Of a DNA stretch of 37,627 bases, positions 7,786-16,491 are shown in pieces. The DNA lies in the NCBI GenBank assembly GCA_019239965.1, contig JAFAZC010000161.1:1-37627 (forward strand), read 5' to 3'. The DNA is from Kutzneria sp. (GTDB lineage Bacteria > Actinomycetota > Actinomycetes > Mycobacteriales > Pseudonocardiaceae). The notes under the pieces were generated by a model. It was not told the origin of the DNA, did no database searches, and saw only the letters and a list, made by a program, of their open reading frames with translations. The translations under genes were made by a program, and so were the position numbers. Within the stretch, counting starts at the first letter, position 1. Each line of letters starts with the position of its first letter.

Positions 7786-8664
7786 GTGGAATCGAGCACC
7801 GTGACAGCACAGGAACCCACCGCAAGGGTTGCCGTAACCATGGCAGCCACGTCCACCGCCACCCCGGCCGGCCGCCGCACGCGGTCGCGGTCCAAGCTGA
7901 AGCGGCGGGTCACCGGACTGCTGGCGCTCGGTGTCGCCCTTGTCGGCGCGGGAGCCCTCTACGCCGGGTTCGTGCCCCAGCCGCAGACCGCGCGCGCCGC
8001 CGACGTTCCCGAACTCGTCACCAAGGGTGGGCAGCTGTACAACAACACCTGCATCACCTGTCACGGCGCCAATCTGGAAGGGGTGAAGGACCGGGGACCG
8101 AGCCTGATCGGGGTCGGCTCGGCGGCCGCCTACTTCCAGCTGTCCACCGGCCGCATGCCCCTTGCCAACCAGGGGGCCCAGGCCGACCGCAAGCCGCCGA
8201 AGTTCACCCCGGAGGAGATCGACGCGATCGGCGCGTACATCCAGGCGCACGGTGGCGGCAAGCAGAAGCCGACCGAGTCCGGCGCGGCGTTGCGCGGTGA
8301 CGATCCGGCCCGGGGTGGTGAGCTGTTCCGGCTCAACTGCGCCAACTGCCACAACTTCACCGGCCGCGGTGGTGCGCTGTCCTCCGGTAAGGCCGCCCCC
8401 AACCTGGACGAGGCCACCGAGGACCAGATCTACACGGCGATGCTCACCGGTCCGGAGAACATGCCCGTCTTCAGTGACCGGCAGCTCACCCCAGACGAGA
8501 AGAAAGACATCATCGCCTACGTCAAGTCGGTGACCAACGACAACAACAATCCGGGCGGTAACCCGCTTGGCGGGCTCGGCCCGGTGTCCGAGGGCCTGAT
8601 CGGGTGGATCGTCGGCATCGCCGCACTGGTGGGCGTGACCCTGTGGATCGGAGCCAAGGCGTGA
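7786..8664 (+). CDS. qcrC: Diheme cytochrome c subunit of the bc1-aa3 supercomplex
   Basis: 292 residues from GTG 7786, 10 nt after GAGGA; TTG 7777 is too close to that site. An N-terminal anchor helix (LLALGVALVGAGALYAGF) is followed by two cytochrome c domains with heme motifs CITCH (Cys89, Cys92, His93) and CANCH (Cys185, Cys188, His189). A second helix (IVGIAALVGVTLWIGAKA) closes the protein. In actinobacteria this subunit replaces soluble cytochrome c and carries electrons from the Rieske protein to the CuA of CtaC. Its stop overlaps the start of qcrA (TGATG). Confidence 0.96.
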   Translation: MESSTVTAQEPTARVAVTMAATSTATPAGRRTRSRSKLKRRVTGLLALGVALVGAGALYAGFVPQPQTARAADVPELVTKGGQLYNNTCITCHGANLEGVKDRGPSLIGVGSAAAYFQLSTGRMPLANQGAQADRKPPKFTPEEIDAIGAYIQAHGGGKQKPTESGAALRGDDPARGGELFRLNCANCHNFTGRGGALSSGKAAPNLDEATEDQIYTAMLTGPENMPVFSDRQLTPDEKKDIIAYVKSVTNDNNNPGGNPLGGLGPVSEGLIGWIVGIAALVGVTLWIGAKA

Positions 8665-9785
8665 TGAGCGAGCACGAGGACAGGACGCCGAGCGAGGCGG
8701 CGCTCGCGGAGATGAGCCGGGATGAACTGGTCCGGCTCGGCACCAAGCTGGACGGCGTCGAACTAGTCAGCTACGACGATCCGTGGCCGGTCAAGGGCAC
8801 CAGGGCGGAGAAGCGGGCCGAACGCGGTATCGCCCTGTGGTTCCTGATCGCCGGCCTGTCCGGGCTAGCCTTCGTCGGCGTCTTCCTGTTCTGGCCGTGG
8901 AGCTACCGGGAGCCGGGCGCGCCCGACTACGTCGCCTACAGCCTGTACACCCCGCTGCTCGGGGTTCTCCTCGGGCTGACCGTGCTGGGGCTTGGCCTCG
9001 GCGCGATGGCCTACACCAAGCGGTTCCTTCCGCACGAGGTGGCGGTCCAGGAGCGACACGACGCGCCGTCGGATGAGGTGGACAGGGCGACGGTCGTGGC
9101 CGAGCTCGCCGACGCCGGCAACCGCAGCGGTATCACCCGCCGGTCACTGGTCAAGCGCACGGCCGGGTTCGGTGCCGGCGCGATGGGGCTCGGCCTCGTC
9201 GCGCTCCCGCTCGGCGGCATGCTGCGCAACCCGTTCGCCGACGACGGCAAGGACTCCCTGCTGCACACGGGATGGCTGCCGGAGAAGCCGGGGGAGAAGG
9301 TCTACCTGCGCCGCAACACCGCCGACCCGAAGGAGGTCGTGCTGATCCGGCCGGAGGACCTCGACGCCGGCGGCTTCGAGACGGTGTTCCCGTTCCGCGA
9401 GTCCGAGCGGGGCGACGAGGAGAAGCTGTCCGCCGCGCTGCACCGCTCGGACAACCCGGTCATGCTGATCCGGCTCCGACCGGGTCAGCGGGTGACCAAG
9501 CGGGCCGGGCAGGAGGGCTTCAACTACGGCGACTACTACGCCTACTCCAAGATCTGCACGCACCTGGGCTGTCCGACCTCGCTGTACGAGCAGCAGACCG
9601 GCCGACTGCTGTGCCCGTGCCACCAGTCACAGTTCGACGTCTTCGAGTACGCCAAGCCGGTGTTCGGCCCGGCGGCCCGTGCGCTGCCCCAACTACCGAT
9701 CACCGTGGACGAGAGCGGATACTTCGTGGCGCGCGGTGATTTCATCGAACCCATTGGCCCCGCCTTCTGGGAGCGCAAGTCATGA
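8664..9785 (+). CDS. qcrA: Rieske iron-sulfur subunit of the bc1 complex
   Basis: 373 residues. It has three membrane helices (about 56-77, 92-116 and 167-187), the actinobacterial form rather than the single helix of most Rieske proteins. [10 protein letters not shown] just before the third helix is a twin-arginine-like signal, consistent with known Tat-dependent insertion of that helix in Streptomyces QcrA. The C-terminal Rieske fold carries CTHLGC (Cys298, His300, Cys303) and CPCH (Cys317, Cys319, His320): ligands are Cys298, His300, Cys317 and His320, and the other two cysteines form the disulfide. It moves electrons from quinol at QcrB to QcrC. The ATG overlaps the qcrC stop. Confidence 0.96.
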   Translation: MSEHEDRTPSEAALAEMSRDELVRLGTKLDGVELVSYDDPWPVKGTRAEKRAERGIALWFLIAGLSGLAFVGVFLFWPWSYREPGAPDYVAYSLYTPLLGVLLGLTVLGLGLGAMAYTKRFLPHEVAVQERHDAPSDEVDRATVVAELADAGNRSGITRRSLVKRTAGFGAGAMGLGLVALPLGGMLRNPFADDGKDSLLHTGWLPEKPGEKVYLRRNTADPKEVVLIRPEDLDAGGFETVFPFRESERGDEEKLSAALHRSDNPVMLIRLRPGQRVTKRAGQEGFNYGDYYAYSKICTHLGCPTSLYEQQTGRLLCPCHQSQFDVFEYAKPVFGPAARALPQLPITVDESGYFVARGDFIEPIGPAFWERKS

Positions 9786-11422
9786 GCGGCATCACCACAC
9801 CGACCAAGCCGGTCAACCCGGCCACCAGGGCCGCCGGTGGCCTCGCGAAGTGGGCCGACAACCGCTACCACCTCGCCAGGGGCATGCGGCGCCAGCTGAA
9901 CAAGGTCTTCCCGACGCACTGGTCGTTCCTACTCGGCGAGATCGCCCTCTACAGCTTCATCGTGTTGCTGCTGTCAGGCACCTACCTGGCGCTCTTCTTC
10001 GATCCGTCGATGCAGGAAGTCACCTACAACGGGACCTTCAACAACCTGCGCGGCGTGCAGGTGTCGCGGGCCTTCCAGACGGCGATCGACCTGTCCTTCG
10101 AGGTCAGGGGTGGCTTGTTCGTCCGGCAGGTGCATCACTGGGCGGCCCTGCTGTTCATGTCCGCGATCGTGGCGCACATGTTCCGGATCTTCTTCACCGG
10201 GGCGTTCCGCCGGCCGCGTGAGGTGAACTGGGTCATCGGAATCGTGCTGTTCCTGCTGGGGGCCACCGAGGGCTTCTTCGGCTACGGCCTGCCCGACGAC
10301 CTGCTCTCCGGCACCGGCCTTCGGATCATGTTCGAGCTGATCCAGTCGATTCCGGTGATCGGAACCTGGGCCGCCTGGCTGTTGTTCGGCGGGGAGTTCC
10401 CCGGCACCCTCATCGTGCCGAGGATGTACACCCTGCACATCCTGCTGCTGCCCGGCGCCATTCTGGCGCTGATCGCCGTGCACCTCGGGCTGGTCTGGTA
10501 CCAGAAGCACACCCAGTTCCCCGGCGTGCGCCGCAAGGAGACCAACGTGGTCGGTGTGCGCATCCTGCCCGTCTTCGCGGTGAAGGGCGGCGGCTTCTTC
10601 GCGGTCGTCGTCGGTGTCATCGCCGTGATGAGCGGACTGTTCCAGATCAACCCGATCTGGAACTTCGGTCCGTACAACCCGGCGCAGGTGTCCGCCGGCT
10701 CACAGCCGGACTGGTACATGGGCTGGACCGATGGCCTTGTCCGGTTGTGGCCGGCGTGGGAAATGTACCTCGGCAACTTCACCATTCCAGCGCCGTTCCT
10801 GCCGTTCATTCTCGGGTTGCCGACGCTGACCGGTATCGCCGCGGTGTATCCGTGGATCGAACGGAAGCTGACCGGGGATACCGCACACCACAATCTGCTG
10901 CAGCGGCCCCGCGACGTGCCGGTGCGGACCAGCCTCGGCGCGATGGCGATCACCTTCTTCACGGTGTGCCTGCTCTCCGGCGGCAATGACATCTTCGCGG
11001 ACAAGTTCAACATCTCGTTGAACGCGACGACCTGGATCGGTCGGATCGGGCTGCTCATCCTGCCGCCGCTCGCCTACTGGGCGACCTACCGGATCTGCAT
11101 CGGCCTGCAGCGCGGCGATCGCGAGGTGCTCGAGCACGGGGTCGAGACCGGAATCATCAAGCGGCTGCCGCACGGCGAGTTCATCGAGGTGCACCAGCCG
11201 CTCGGGCCGGTCGACGACCATGGTCACCCGGTCGCGCTGGCCTACCAGGGCGCGCCGGTGCCCAAGCGGATGAACAAGCTGGGCTCCGCCGGCCAGCCGA
11301 TTCCCGGTGGCCTGCTCAGCCCGGACCCCGCCGGGGAGGTGGCCGCGCTGGCCGCGGCGCGGGCGAAGCGGGAACACGGCCCGTCCACGAACGCCCTGAC
11401 GGGTGACGAATCGCAGACGTAA
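9782..11422 (+). CDS. qcrB: Cytochrome b subunit of the bc1 complex
   Basis: 546 residues, starting in an ATGA overlap with qcrA. The N-terminal four-helix heme core has ligand pairs His118/His132 and His219/His234; the 14- and 15-residue separations are of the cytochrome b/b6 kind. The quinol-oxidation loop motif is PDWY (309-312), the actinobacterial form of PEWY. More helices follow, then a soluble C-terminal extension of about 100 residues rich in Pro and charged residues, as in other actinobacterial QcrB. It oxidises menaquinol and is the target of Q203-type inhibitors in mycobacteria. A strong hairpin follows the gene. Confidence 0.96.
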   Translation: MSGITTPTKPVNPATRAAGGLAKWADNRYHLARGMRRQLNKVFPTHWSFLLGEIALYSFIVLLLSGTYLALFFDPSMQEVTYNGTFNNLRGVQVSRAFQTAIDLSFEVRGGLFVRQVHHWAALLFMSAIVAHMFRIFFTGAFRRPREVNWVIGIVLFLLGATEGFFGYGLPDDLLSGTGLRIMFELIQSIPVIGTWAAWLLFGGEFPGTLIVPRMYTLHILLLPGAILALIAVHLGLVWYQKHTQFPGVRRKETNVVGVRILPVFAVKGGGFFAVVVGVIAVMSGLFQINPIWNFGPYNPAQVSAGSQPDWYMGWTDGLVRLWPAWEMYLGNFTIPAPFLPFILGLPTLTGIAAVYPWIERKLTGDTAHHNLLQRPRDVPVRTSLGAMAITFFTVCLLSGGNDIFADKFNISLNATTWIGRIGLLILPPLAYWATYRICIGLQRGDREVLEHGVETGIIKRLPHGEFIEVHQPLGPVDDHGHPVALAYQGAPVPKRMNKLGSAGQPIPGGLLSPDPAGEVAALAAARAKREHGPSTNALTGDESQT

Positions 11423-11437
11423 CCGCTTTATGGCCAA

Positions 11438-11478
11438 TGCCGGGCCGGTTCGCCCCCGTGTGGGGCCCCGGCCCGGCA
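11438..11478. terminator. Bidirectional hairpin terminator after qcrB
   Basis: TGCCGGGCCGG at 11438-11448 pairs perfectly with CCGGCCCGGCA at 11468-11478 (11 bp). The inner cgcccc/ggggc can extend the stem. It lies between the convergent genes qcrB and the 11490-12134 gene and has no U tract, as is common in high-GC actinobacteria. Confidence 0.8.
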
Positions 11479-11489
11479 AGTAGAGTCCG

Positions 11490-12134
11490 CTACGGCCGGG
11501 TGAAGGTCATGTGGGTGACCCCGCTGGGGGTCGTCACGGACTCGATGTGGAAGCGTTCTTCGAGCCCTTCCAGGCCGTCCCACAGTCTCTCGCCCCGGCC
11601 GAGGATAATGGGCACCACGGCGACGTGTAGGTGGTCGATCAGGTCTGCGGCAAGGAACTGGCGAACGGTGCTCGGGCCGCCACCGATGCGCACGTCGAGG
11701 CCGCCCGCCGCCTCGCGTGCCTGGCGAAGCGCCTCTTCGGGCGTGGCGTCGAGGAAATGGAATGTGGTGCCACCCTCCATCTCCACCGACGGGCGGGGAT
11801 GGTGGGTCAGGACGAACACCGGCGTGTGGAACGGCGGGTTCGGTCCCCACCACCCGGTCCACTCATGGTCGGCCCAGGGGCCGCGCTGCGGTCCGAACTT
11901 GTTCCGCCCCATGATCTCCGCGCCGACTCCGGTTCCCCACGTGCCGGCCACCGCTTCGTCGACTCCGGTGTCACCACCTTCCTCGCCGTGCATGGTGCGG
12001 AAGGTCTTGGTGTGGAAGAACCAGTCGTGCAGCCGTCCACCGGCGTGACCGAACGGTGCGTCCATGCTCTGTCCCTCACCGGTGCTGAAACCGTCAAGGG
12101 ATACGGAGAAGTTGTGGACCCGCACACGGGACAC
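11490..12134 (-). CDS. Dihydrofolate reductase / RibD C-terminal family protein
   Basis: 214 residues from GTG 12134, with AGGAGG about 7 nt upstream. Motifs are VSLDGFSTGEG at the N terminus, AEIMGRNKFGP in the middle, and IGGGPSTVRQFLAADLIDHLHVAVVPIILGRGERLWDGL at the nucleotide-binding end, diagnostic of the RibD_C/DHFR-like family. Such proteins bind NADPH; many are stand-alone with unknown substrates, so the reaction is not assigned. It is convergent with qcrB across a shared terminator and divergent from nothing obvious; the next minus-strand gene (RAM domain) lies 47 nt upstream. Confidence 0.85.
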   Translation of the reverse strand: MSRVRVHNFSVSLDGFSTGEGQSMDAPFGHAGGRLHDWFFHTKTFRTMHGEEGGDTGVDEAVAGTWGTGVGAEIMGRNKFGPQRGPWADHEWTGWWGPNPPFHTPVFVLTHHPRPSVEMEGGTTFHFLDATPEEALRQAREAAGGLDVRIGGGPSTVRQFLAADLIDHLHVAVVPIILGRGERLWDGLEGLEERFHIESVTTPSGVTHMTFTRP

Positions 12135-12181
12135 GTTCTGGCCTCCTGTTTCGTCGCTATGAGTTCGGTCCGGCCGCGAAT

Positions 12182-12469
12182 TCAGTCCGCTGTTCCCATG
12201 CCGACGGAGAACGTGTCCTCGGTGTCCCGGCGGGAGTAGGAGCGGAACGCGATGTGGGTGTCGGTGGACAGCACACCGGTCACCTTGCTGATCCTGCCCG
12301 GCACCAGCTCGGCGAGCTCCTCGTGCTCGGCGACCTTGACCAGCGCGATGAGGTCGACGTCGCCGGCACACGAGTAGACCTCCCGCACGCCGTCGATGTC
12401 GGCGATCGTCTGTGCCGCCTCCGGAATCGACTCGGCGGTGGCCTGGATCAACACGATCGCCGTGATCAC
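12182..12469 (-). CDS. Stand-alone Lrp/AsnC ligand-binding (RAM) domain protein
   Basis: 95 residues from GTG 12469, with GGAGGT 5 nt upstream. The whole protein is one beta-alpha-beta-beta-alpha-beta RAM domain: AIVLIQATAE, IADIDGVREVYSCAGDVDLIALVKV, and GVLSTDTHIAFRSYS. There is no helix-turn-helix, so it cannot bind DNA as Lrp does. Family knowledge: stand-alone RAM proteins form ring oligomers that bind small molecules, often amino acids, or pair with full Lrp regulators. Its ligand is unknown. Confidence 0.85.
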   Translation of the reverse strand: MITAIVLIQATAESIPEAAQTIADIDGVREVYSCAGDVDLIALVKVAEHEELAELVPGRISKVTGVLSTDTHIAFRSYSRRDTEDTFSVGMGTAD

Positions 12470-12524
12470 GACGGACCTCCAGTGGCTCGCGACACGATGT
12501 CTGCTCTTCTCCCGATCGTAGGCC

Positions 12525-12530
12525 TACCGT
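12525..12530 (+). promoter_or_regulatory. Leaderless-type -10 box TACCGT
   Basis: TACCGT, then six bases (gtcgtc), then ATG 12537. There is no Shine-Dalgarno sequence, so the GNAT mRNA probably starts at the ATG. Confidence 0.6.
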
Positions 12531-12536
12531 GTCGTC

Positions 12537-13070
12537 ATGAACTGGGTGCCTCGTCGTGCCGTGCCGGCAGATGCCGGTGAGCTGGTGCGACTGCGCGCGT
12601 TGATGTTTGAGGCCATGGGGGAGGAGCCGCTGAACGGGGCTTGGCGCCGGCCCTGTGTCGAGCACTTCCGCCGTGAGCTGGCGACCGACCGGCTGGTGTG
12701 CGTCGTGGTCGACGCCCCGGACGGCCAAGGGCTCGCCTGCTGCGCCTTGGCCGAGGTCACCACCCGGGCGCCCCGTCCCACCAACCCGACTGGGGTTTCC
12801 GCCCACGTGTCCAACGTGAGTACCGATCCCCGGTGGGGGCGCAGCGGGTTCGCACGCGTGACGATGCGGCACCTGTTGGCGGAGCTGGACCGGCGAGGCG
12901 TGCCCACGGCCGCGCTGCACGCCACCGCGGACGCACTGCCGCTGTACGAAAGCCTTGGGTTCCGTCCCAGCGGCGCCGGCGTGGAACTGCGCCGGTCCTC
13001 AGTTCGCGCCCCGGTAGCCTTTCCGTCCGGCCACGGCCCGGTCGATCCAGTCCCGCCATCCCGCGGCTGA
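12537..13070 (+). CDS. GNAT family N-acetyltransferase
   Basis: 177 residues. The N-terminal segment WVPRRAVPADAGELVRLRALMFEAMG is a typical GNAT opening. A central strand HVSNVSTDPRWGRSGFARVTMRHLL fits motif A, the acetyl-CoA pyrophosphate loop, with the R-x-x-G variant as WGRSGFA. The end has ATADALPLYESLGFRPSG, motif B. Substrate unknown. It has a leaderless promoter. The last 72 bp overlap the 3' end of the convergent exonuclease gene, so the Pro/Ser-rich C-terminal tail after VELRR is antisense to coding sequence and not family-conserved. Confidence 0.85.
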   Translation: MNWVPRRAVPADAGELVRLRALMFEAMGEEPLNGAWRRPCVEHFRRELATDRLVCVVVDAPDGQGLACCALAEVTTRAPRPTNPTGVSAHVSNVSTDPRWGRSGFARVTMRHLLAELDRRGVPTAALHATADALPLYESLGFRPSGAGVELRRSSVRAPVAFPSGHGPVDPVPPSRG

Positions 13071-14717
13071 CCCGAGCGGCTCCGCCCACGGCTGGGCGCA
13101 GTGGACCAGCCTGGTGCCGGAGCTGGTTAGCCACCGCAGGATGAGACCGGCCTCCTCGGCTGGCGCGCCACACAGGGGGCCCACGCCCGGCAGCACGGTC
13201 TCCGCGGCCGCCACCAGTGTCGAGACCACCGGCATCGGCGGGATGCCTCTGCGGGCTAGGCCAGCGCTGGCCAGCCTGCCGTGCCGGATGACCACCAGTT
13301 CCCACCCGCCGGCCCCGTCGGGGTGGGCCGCGACCAGCTCGGGCAGCGCGGCGAGCGCGGCGATTCGCTGGCCGCGCCCGACCGTCCGCACCAGCCCGAC
13401 CAGCCGGTCGCGGTCGGCGGCCGCCTGCTCGAACCGCTCGGCGTCGGCCAGCTCCCGTACCCGGTCGGCCAGTCGGTCGAACACGGCACGGCTGTGTCCG
13501 GCGGCGAGGTCGCGCGCGGCCGCCGGCCCCGCCGAGTAGGACCCGACGTCCTGCCGGCCGGCGCAGGGCGCGCCGCAGCGCCCCAGCTCGGCGAGGGCAC
13601 AGGGCACACCTCGCTGGCCGCGTGCCGGAATCCGCTGCCTGCAGGAACGCAGACCGGTGGCGTCACCAACCGCCGCTGCCGCGGAATCGGCTGCGGCGCG
13701 GGAGACGAACGGGCCGAGGGCACCATCCCGCGGCCTGCGCACCACCGATAATCGGGGGAAGGCCTCGTCGGTGAGCACCACCCACCAGCCGGCCCGCGGA
13801 TTCTTCGATCGCCGGTTGTATTGCGGCCGGTGCGCCGCGAGCAGGCGCAGCTCCCTCACCTGGGCCTCCAGCGGATGTGCGCACACCACCCAGTCGACGC
13901 GTGCGGCGAGCGTCACCATCTCGCGGATCCGCCCGCGGCTTTCGCTTCCGGTGAAGTACTGCCGGACCCGGCGGCGCAGATCGGTGGCGGTACCGACGTA
14001 GAGCACCTGATCGGACGGGCCCCGAAACAGGTACACGCCGGGTGCGCTCGGCAGCTCGGCGGCCAGGTGCCGCTTGCGGCGCTGTGCGGGGGTGACCTCG
14101 GGCAGATAGTCGAGCAGTTCCTCAACCGAACACACGCCAAGCGGCCCCAACCGTTCCAGCAGGGCGTGCAGCACGTCGACCGTGGCCCGAGCGTCGTCCA
14201 GCGCCCGGTGGGTCGGCGTCCGCGCGGTGCCCAACAGCAAGGACAGCGCGGACAAGCGACAGCTGGGTGCCTCCTGTCGTGTCAGCACCCGCCTTGCCAG
14301 CCGGACCGTGCACACCACGCGCGGCTTGGGCCAGGTGTAGCCGTGGCGGGCACAGGCGGCCCGGAGGAACCCGATGTCGAACCCGGCGTTGTGGGCGACG
14401 AGGACAGCACCCGACATGAACTCGAGCAGCGCCGGGAGGACCTGGGTGATCGTCGGCGCGGAGGACACCATCGCGGCCGTGATCCCGGTCAGGTGGACGA
14501 CCTCCCGCGGAATGTCTCGTGACGGGTTGACCAGGGTCGCGAACTCGCCGAGCAGCTCTCCGTCGCGCACCTTCACCGCACCGACCTCGGTGATGGCGTC
14601 GCTGTCCGCGCGGCCGCCGGTGGTCTCCAGGTCGACAACGACGAACGTGGTGTCCCGCAGCGGGGTGCCCAGCTCGTCGAAGGCCAGCTGGCTCGGGTGT
14701 CGCGGTGTGGTGACCAT
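12999..14717 (-). CDS. DnaQ-like 3'-5' exonuclease fused to a GIY-YIG (UvrC/Cho-like) nuclease
   Basis: 572 residues. Residues 22-190 are a DEDDh exonuclease: VVVDLETTGG (Asp29, Glu31), AHNAGFDIGFL and HRALDDARATVDVL. Residues about 226-305 are a GIY-YIG domain: GVYLFRGPSDQVLYVGTATDLRRRVRQYF. The rest resembles the region following GIY-YIG in UvrC/Cho, with a RCGAPCAG Cys pair and the helical segment LADAERFEQAAADRDRLVGLVRTV. The same fusion occurs in mycobacteria at this position (Rv2191). It probably acts in DNA repair (inference). TAACGT lies 9 nt before ATG 14717; GTG 14714 is an alternative start. The NYN gene is divergent, 75 bp away. Confidence 0.9.
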   Translation of the reverse strand: MVTTPRHPSQLAFDELGTPLRDTTFVVVDLETTGGRADSDAITEVGAVKVRDGELLGEFATLVNPSRDIPREVVHLTGITAAMVSSAPTITQVLPALLEFMSGAVLVAHNAGFDIGFLRAACARHGYTWPKPRVVCTVRLARRVLTRQEAPSCRLSALSLLLGTARTPTHRALDDARATVDVLHALLERLGPLGVCSVEELLDYLPEVTPAQRRKRHLAAELPSAPGVYLFRGPSDQVLYVGTATDLRRRVRQYFTGSESRGRIREMVTLAARVDWVVCAHPLEAQVRELRLLAAHRPQYNRRSKNPRAGWWVVLTDEAFPRLSVVRRPRDGALGPFVSRAAADSAAAAVGDATGLRSCRQRIPARGQRGVPCALAELGRCGAPCAGRQDVGSYSAGPAAARDLAAGHSRAVFDRLADRVRELADAERFEQAAADRDRLVGLVRTVGRGQRIAALAALPELVAAHPDGAGGWELVVIRHGRLASAGLARRGIPPMPVVSTLVAAAETVLPGVGPLCGAPAEEAGLILRWLTSSGTRLVHCAQPWAEPLGSAAGWRDWIDRAVAGRKGYRGAN

Positions 14718-14780
14718 CGCCCGACGACGTTAGCGGGCGTGTCCGACATTCCCGGCCGGCGCCGCCGGGGCCCGCGGCAC

Positions 14781-14786
14781 TAGCCT
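14781..14786 (+). promoter_or_regulatory. Leaderless-type -10 box TAGCCT
   Basis: TAGCCT, six bases (tatggc), then GTG 14793. It lies in the 75-bp divergent gap shared with the exonuclease gene, whose own TAACGT element is at 14727-14732 on the other strand. Confidence 0.6.
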
Positions 14787-14792
14787 TATGGC

Positions 14793-16157
14793 GTGTCGAC
14801 GTCAGCCGCCCCTGCTGGTCAGGGGCACGAGCCCGAGCTGTCCGCAGTGGACGGACAGGGCGATCAGTCCACGGTGGACTGGAACGCCCTGCCCGACGCG
14901 GTGCGCTCCAGGTTGGCGGAGATCGGTGCCGAGGCGGTCGGCGCACTGCCGCTGGCGGACATTCCGCAGCAGGTCAGGGTGATCGCCAGGTTCGCACCGG
15001 CCAAGCGGGCCAAGCACGGTGGGGGTGCGCTGGTCGCCGGGTTGCGGGACGTGCCCGCCTTCCGTGCTGCGGTCGTGGACTGGTGCCAGGAACATCGCCC
15101 CTCGGTGCTGGACACCACGGCGTCGGAGCCGGTGGTGGCGGCGACCGCCGCCGTCCTGCTCGGTGAGCCGTTCGCCGTCCACTACGTGGAGCTGGTGGCC
15201 AGGCGTGCAGCCGAGGCTCAGTTGCGTGGAGAGAGGGACAGCGCCGTCAGCAGGGCTGAGCGGACCGAGGCGGAGCTGGACCGGTTGCGCGCGGTGCTCG
15301 AAGTCAGCCAGGGTGCCGAGTCCGAGGTCGTGCGGGAGCGGGACGCCGAGCTGGACCGGCTGCGCAGGCGGCTGCGGGAACAGGGCGTGAAGCTGCGTGA
15401 GGCCAAGGACAAGGCGGAGACCGTGGCTCAGGACGCCGAACGGGTGCTCGCCGAAGCGCGGGCCGAGGTCGGCGCGCTGACGGCGGACCGGGAGCGCGAG
15501 CGGGAACGGGCCGAGGCCGAGCGTGCCAAGGCCCGCCGTGCCGAGGACGATGCGGCGACGGCACGGCAGTCCGCCCGCGAGGCACGGCAGGCCGACGAGG
15601 TGCGTCTCGCGCTCCTGATGGACACCCTGGACGGGGCGGTCACGGGGCTGCGAAGGGAACTGGCACTCGGCGGTGGAACCGGTCCGCGGCCGGCGGATCT
15701 CGTCCGAGGCGCCTCGGTCGCCCAGGGTGCGGTGGGCAGGGTCGAGGATCCCGCCGCCCTCGACCGCCTGCTCGCCCTTCCCGCGGTGCACGTCGTCGTG
15801 GACGGCTACAACGTCACCAAAACCGGATATCCGGAGCTCCCCCTCGCCAACCAGCGCGATCGGCTGGTGCACCAGATGTCGGTGTTGGCGGCGAGGACCG
15901 GCGCCGAGGTCACGGTCGTCTTCGACGGTGCCGGAGTTGTCGCCGTGCCCTCGTCGGTGCCGCGTGGGGTGCGGGTTCTCTTCTCCGATCCTGGGGTGCT
16001 CGCCGACGACGTGATCCGGGCGTTGGTGACCGCCGAGCCCGAGGGACGTCCTGTGATCGTGGTCACCTCCGACCGTGCGGTGGCCGACTCGGTCCGGCGA
16101 CGAGGTGCCCATCCGGTGCCGTCCGCGGTTCTGCTCGCCCGGCTCGTACGAGTGTGA
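14793..16157 (+). CDS. NYN-domain (YacP-like) RNA-binding/nuclease protein with long coiled coil
   Basis: 454 residues from GTG 14793. The N-terminal part (about 30-150) is a helical domain (IPQQVRVIARFAPAKRAKHGG). Residues about 150-275 are a highly charged, heptad-rich coiled coil of Glu/Arg/Ala. The C-terminal 165 residues form a NYN/PIN-like fold: VHVVVDGYNVTKTGYPELPL with a metal-binding Asp, VTVVFDGAG, ADDVIRALV, and VVTSDRAVADSVRRRGA. YacP/NYN proteins are predicted or shown RNases in RNA processing. It is monocistronic, with a leaderless promoter before it and a hairpin after it. Confidence 0.88.
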   Translation: MSTSAAPAGQGHEPELSAVDGQGDQSTVDWNALPDAVRSRLAEIGAEAVGALPLADIPQQVRVIARFAPAKRAKHGGGALVAGLRDVPAFRAAVVDWCQEHRPSVLDTTASEPVVAATAAVLLGEPFAVHYVELVARRAAEAQLRGERDSAVSRAERTEAELDRLRAVLEVSQGAESEVVRERDAELDRLRRRLREQGVKLREAKDKAETVAQDAERVLAEARAEVGALTADRERERERAEAERAKARRAEDDAATARQSAREARQADEVRLALLMDTLDGAVTGLRRELALGGGTGPRPADLVRGASVAQGAVGRVEDPAALDRLLALPAVHVVVDGYNVTKTGYPELPLANQRDRLVHQMSVLAARTGAEVTVVFDGAGVVAVPSSVPRGVRVLFSDPGVLADDVIRALVTAEPEGRPVIVVTSDRAVADSVRRRGAHPVPSAVLLARLVRV

Positions 16158-16177
16158 ACTGTTAACGAGATAGGCAC

Positions 16178-16189
16178 GGTCACGGTCAC
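16178..16189 (+). repeat. Tandem GGTCAC direct repeat
   Basis: GGTCAC at 16178-16183 is repeated at once at 16184-16189, about 100 bp upstream of the candidate nlpC promoter. Two adjacent hexamers can be half-sites for a tandem-binding response regulator. Whether this is an MtrA-type site cannot be settled from sequence alone. Confidence 0.3.
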
Positions 16190-16206
16190 GTCGTGAGAGG
16201 GATGTG

Positions 16207-16240
16207 CTGGTCGGCGCGCTCATTGGTGCCGGACGACCAG
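16207..16240 (+). terminator. Hairpin after the NYN gene
   Basis: CTGGTCG at 16207-16213 pairs with CGACCAG at 16234-16240, and the inner ggc/gcc can extend the stem. It lies 50 bp past the NYN stop. It could be a terminator or an operator; the same half-sites recur around the promoter at 37085-37127. Confidence 0.45.
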
Positions 16241-16274
16241 GTGAGCGTGGGTCCCCAGTGCACCACCGGCAGTA

Positions 16275-16302
16275 TTCACAATTGCTCTGATCTAGCTATC
16301 AA
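16275..16302 (+). promoter_or_regulatory. Candidate promoter of the NlpC/P60 genes
   Basis: TTCACA (16275-16280), a 16-bp spacer, and TATCAA (16297-16302) lie in the only AT-rich patch of the 334-bp gap. Transcription from about 16308 would give a leader of about 180 nt including the nested stems at 16365-16429. A second possible -10, TAACCT, is at 16358-16363. Confidence 0.4.
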
Positions 16303-16364
16303 GCTCGTTCTCGTGCGCCAAAGTCACCCACAGGTGGACGCCGCGACTCACGTTTCGTAACCTT

Positions 16365-16429
16365 GCCGAGATTTCGCGGGTGACGACCGGTCGCGGTGAC
16401 CGGTGACGCGGGATCACCGCCAGCTCGGC
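16365..16429 (+). ncRNA. Nested-stem structured leader upstream of nlpC-1
   Basis: Three nested helices can form: GCCGAG (16365-16370) with CTCGGC (16424-16429); GGTGA (16379-16383) with TCACC (16414-16418); and ACCGGTC (16386-16392) with GACCGGT (16398-16404) around a 5-nt loop. The AAGGAG ribosome site of the gene lies about 45 nt further on. c-di-AMP (ydaO) riboswitches often precede actinobacterial NlpC and rpf genes, but the diagnostic ydaO motifs are not seen. It may be an unrelated cis-RNA or an operator. Confidence 0.4.
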
Positions 16430-16491
16430 TCACCTGGGGGGAGTCGACCTGAGCACCGGCGGGCAGACAAACGTAAGGAGACCCCACCGAC

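Noticed and set aside
12999-16157. Shared promoter between the exonuclease and NYN genes implying a common pathway
   Set aside because: The 75-bp divergent gap has separate -10 elements on each strand; sharing of space is no evidence of shared function.
16365-16491. ydaO/yuaA c-di-AMP riboswitch before the first NlpC gene
   Set aside because: CAGCTC and a purine-rich run resemble its 3' part, but the diagnostic GGGGTGAATC-type and GAACCCG motifs are missing. Kept only as an unnamed structured leader.
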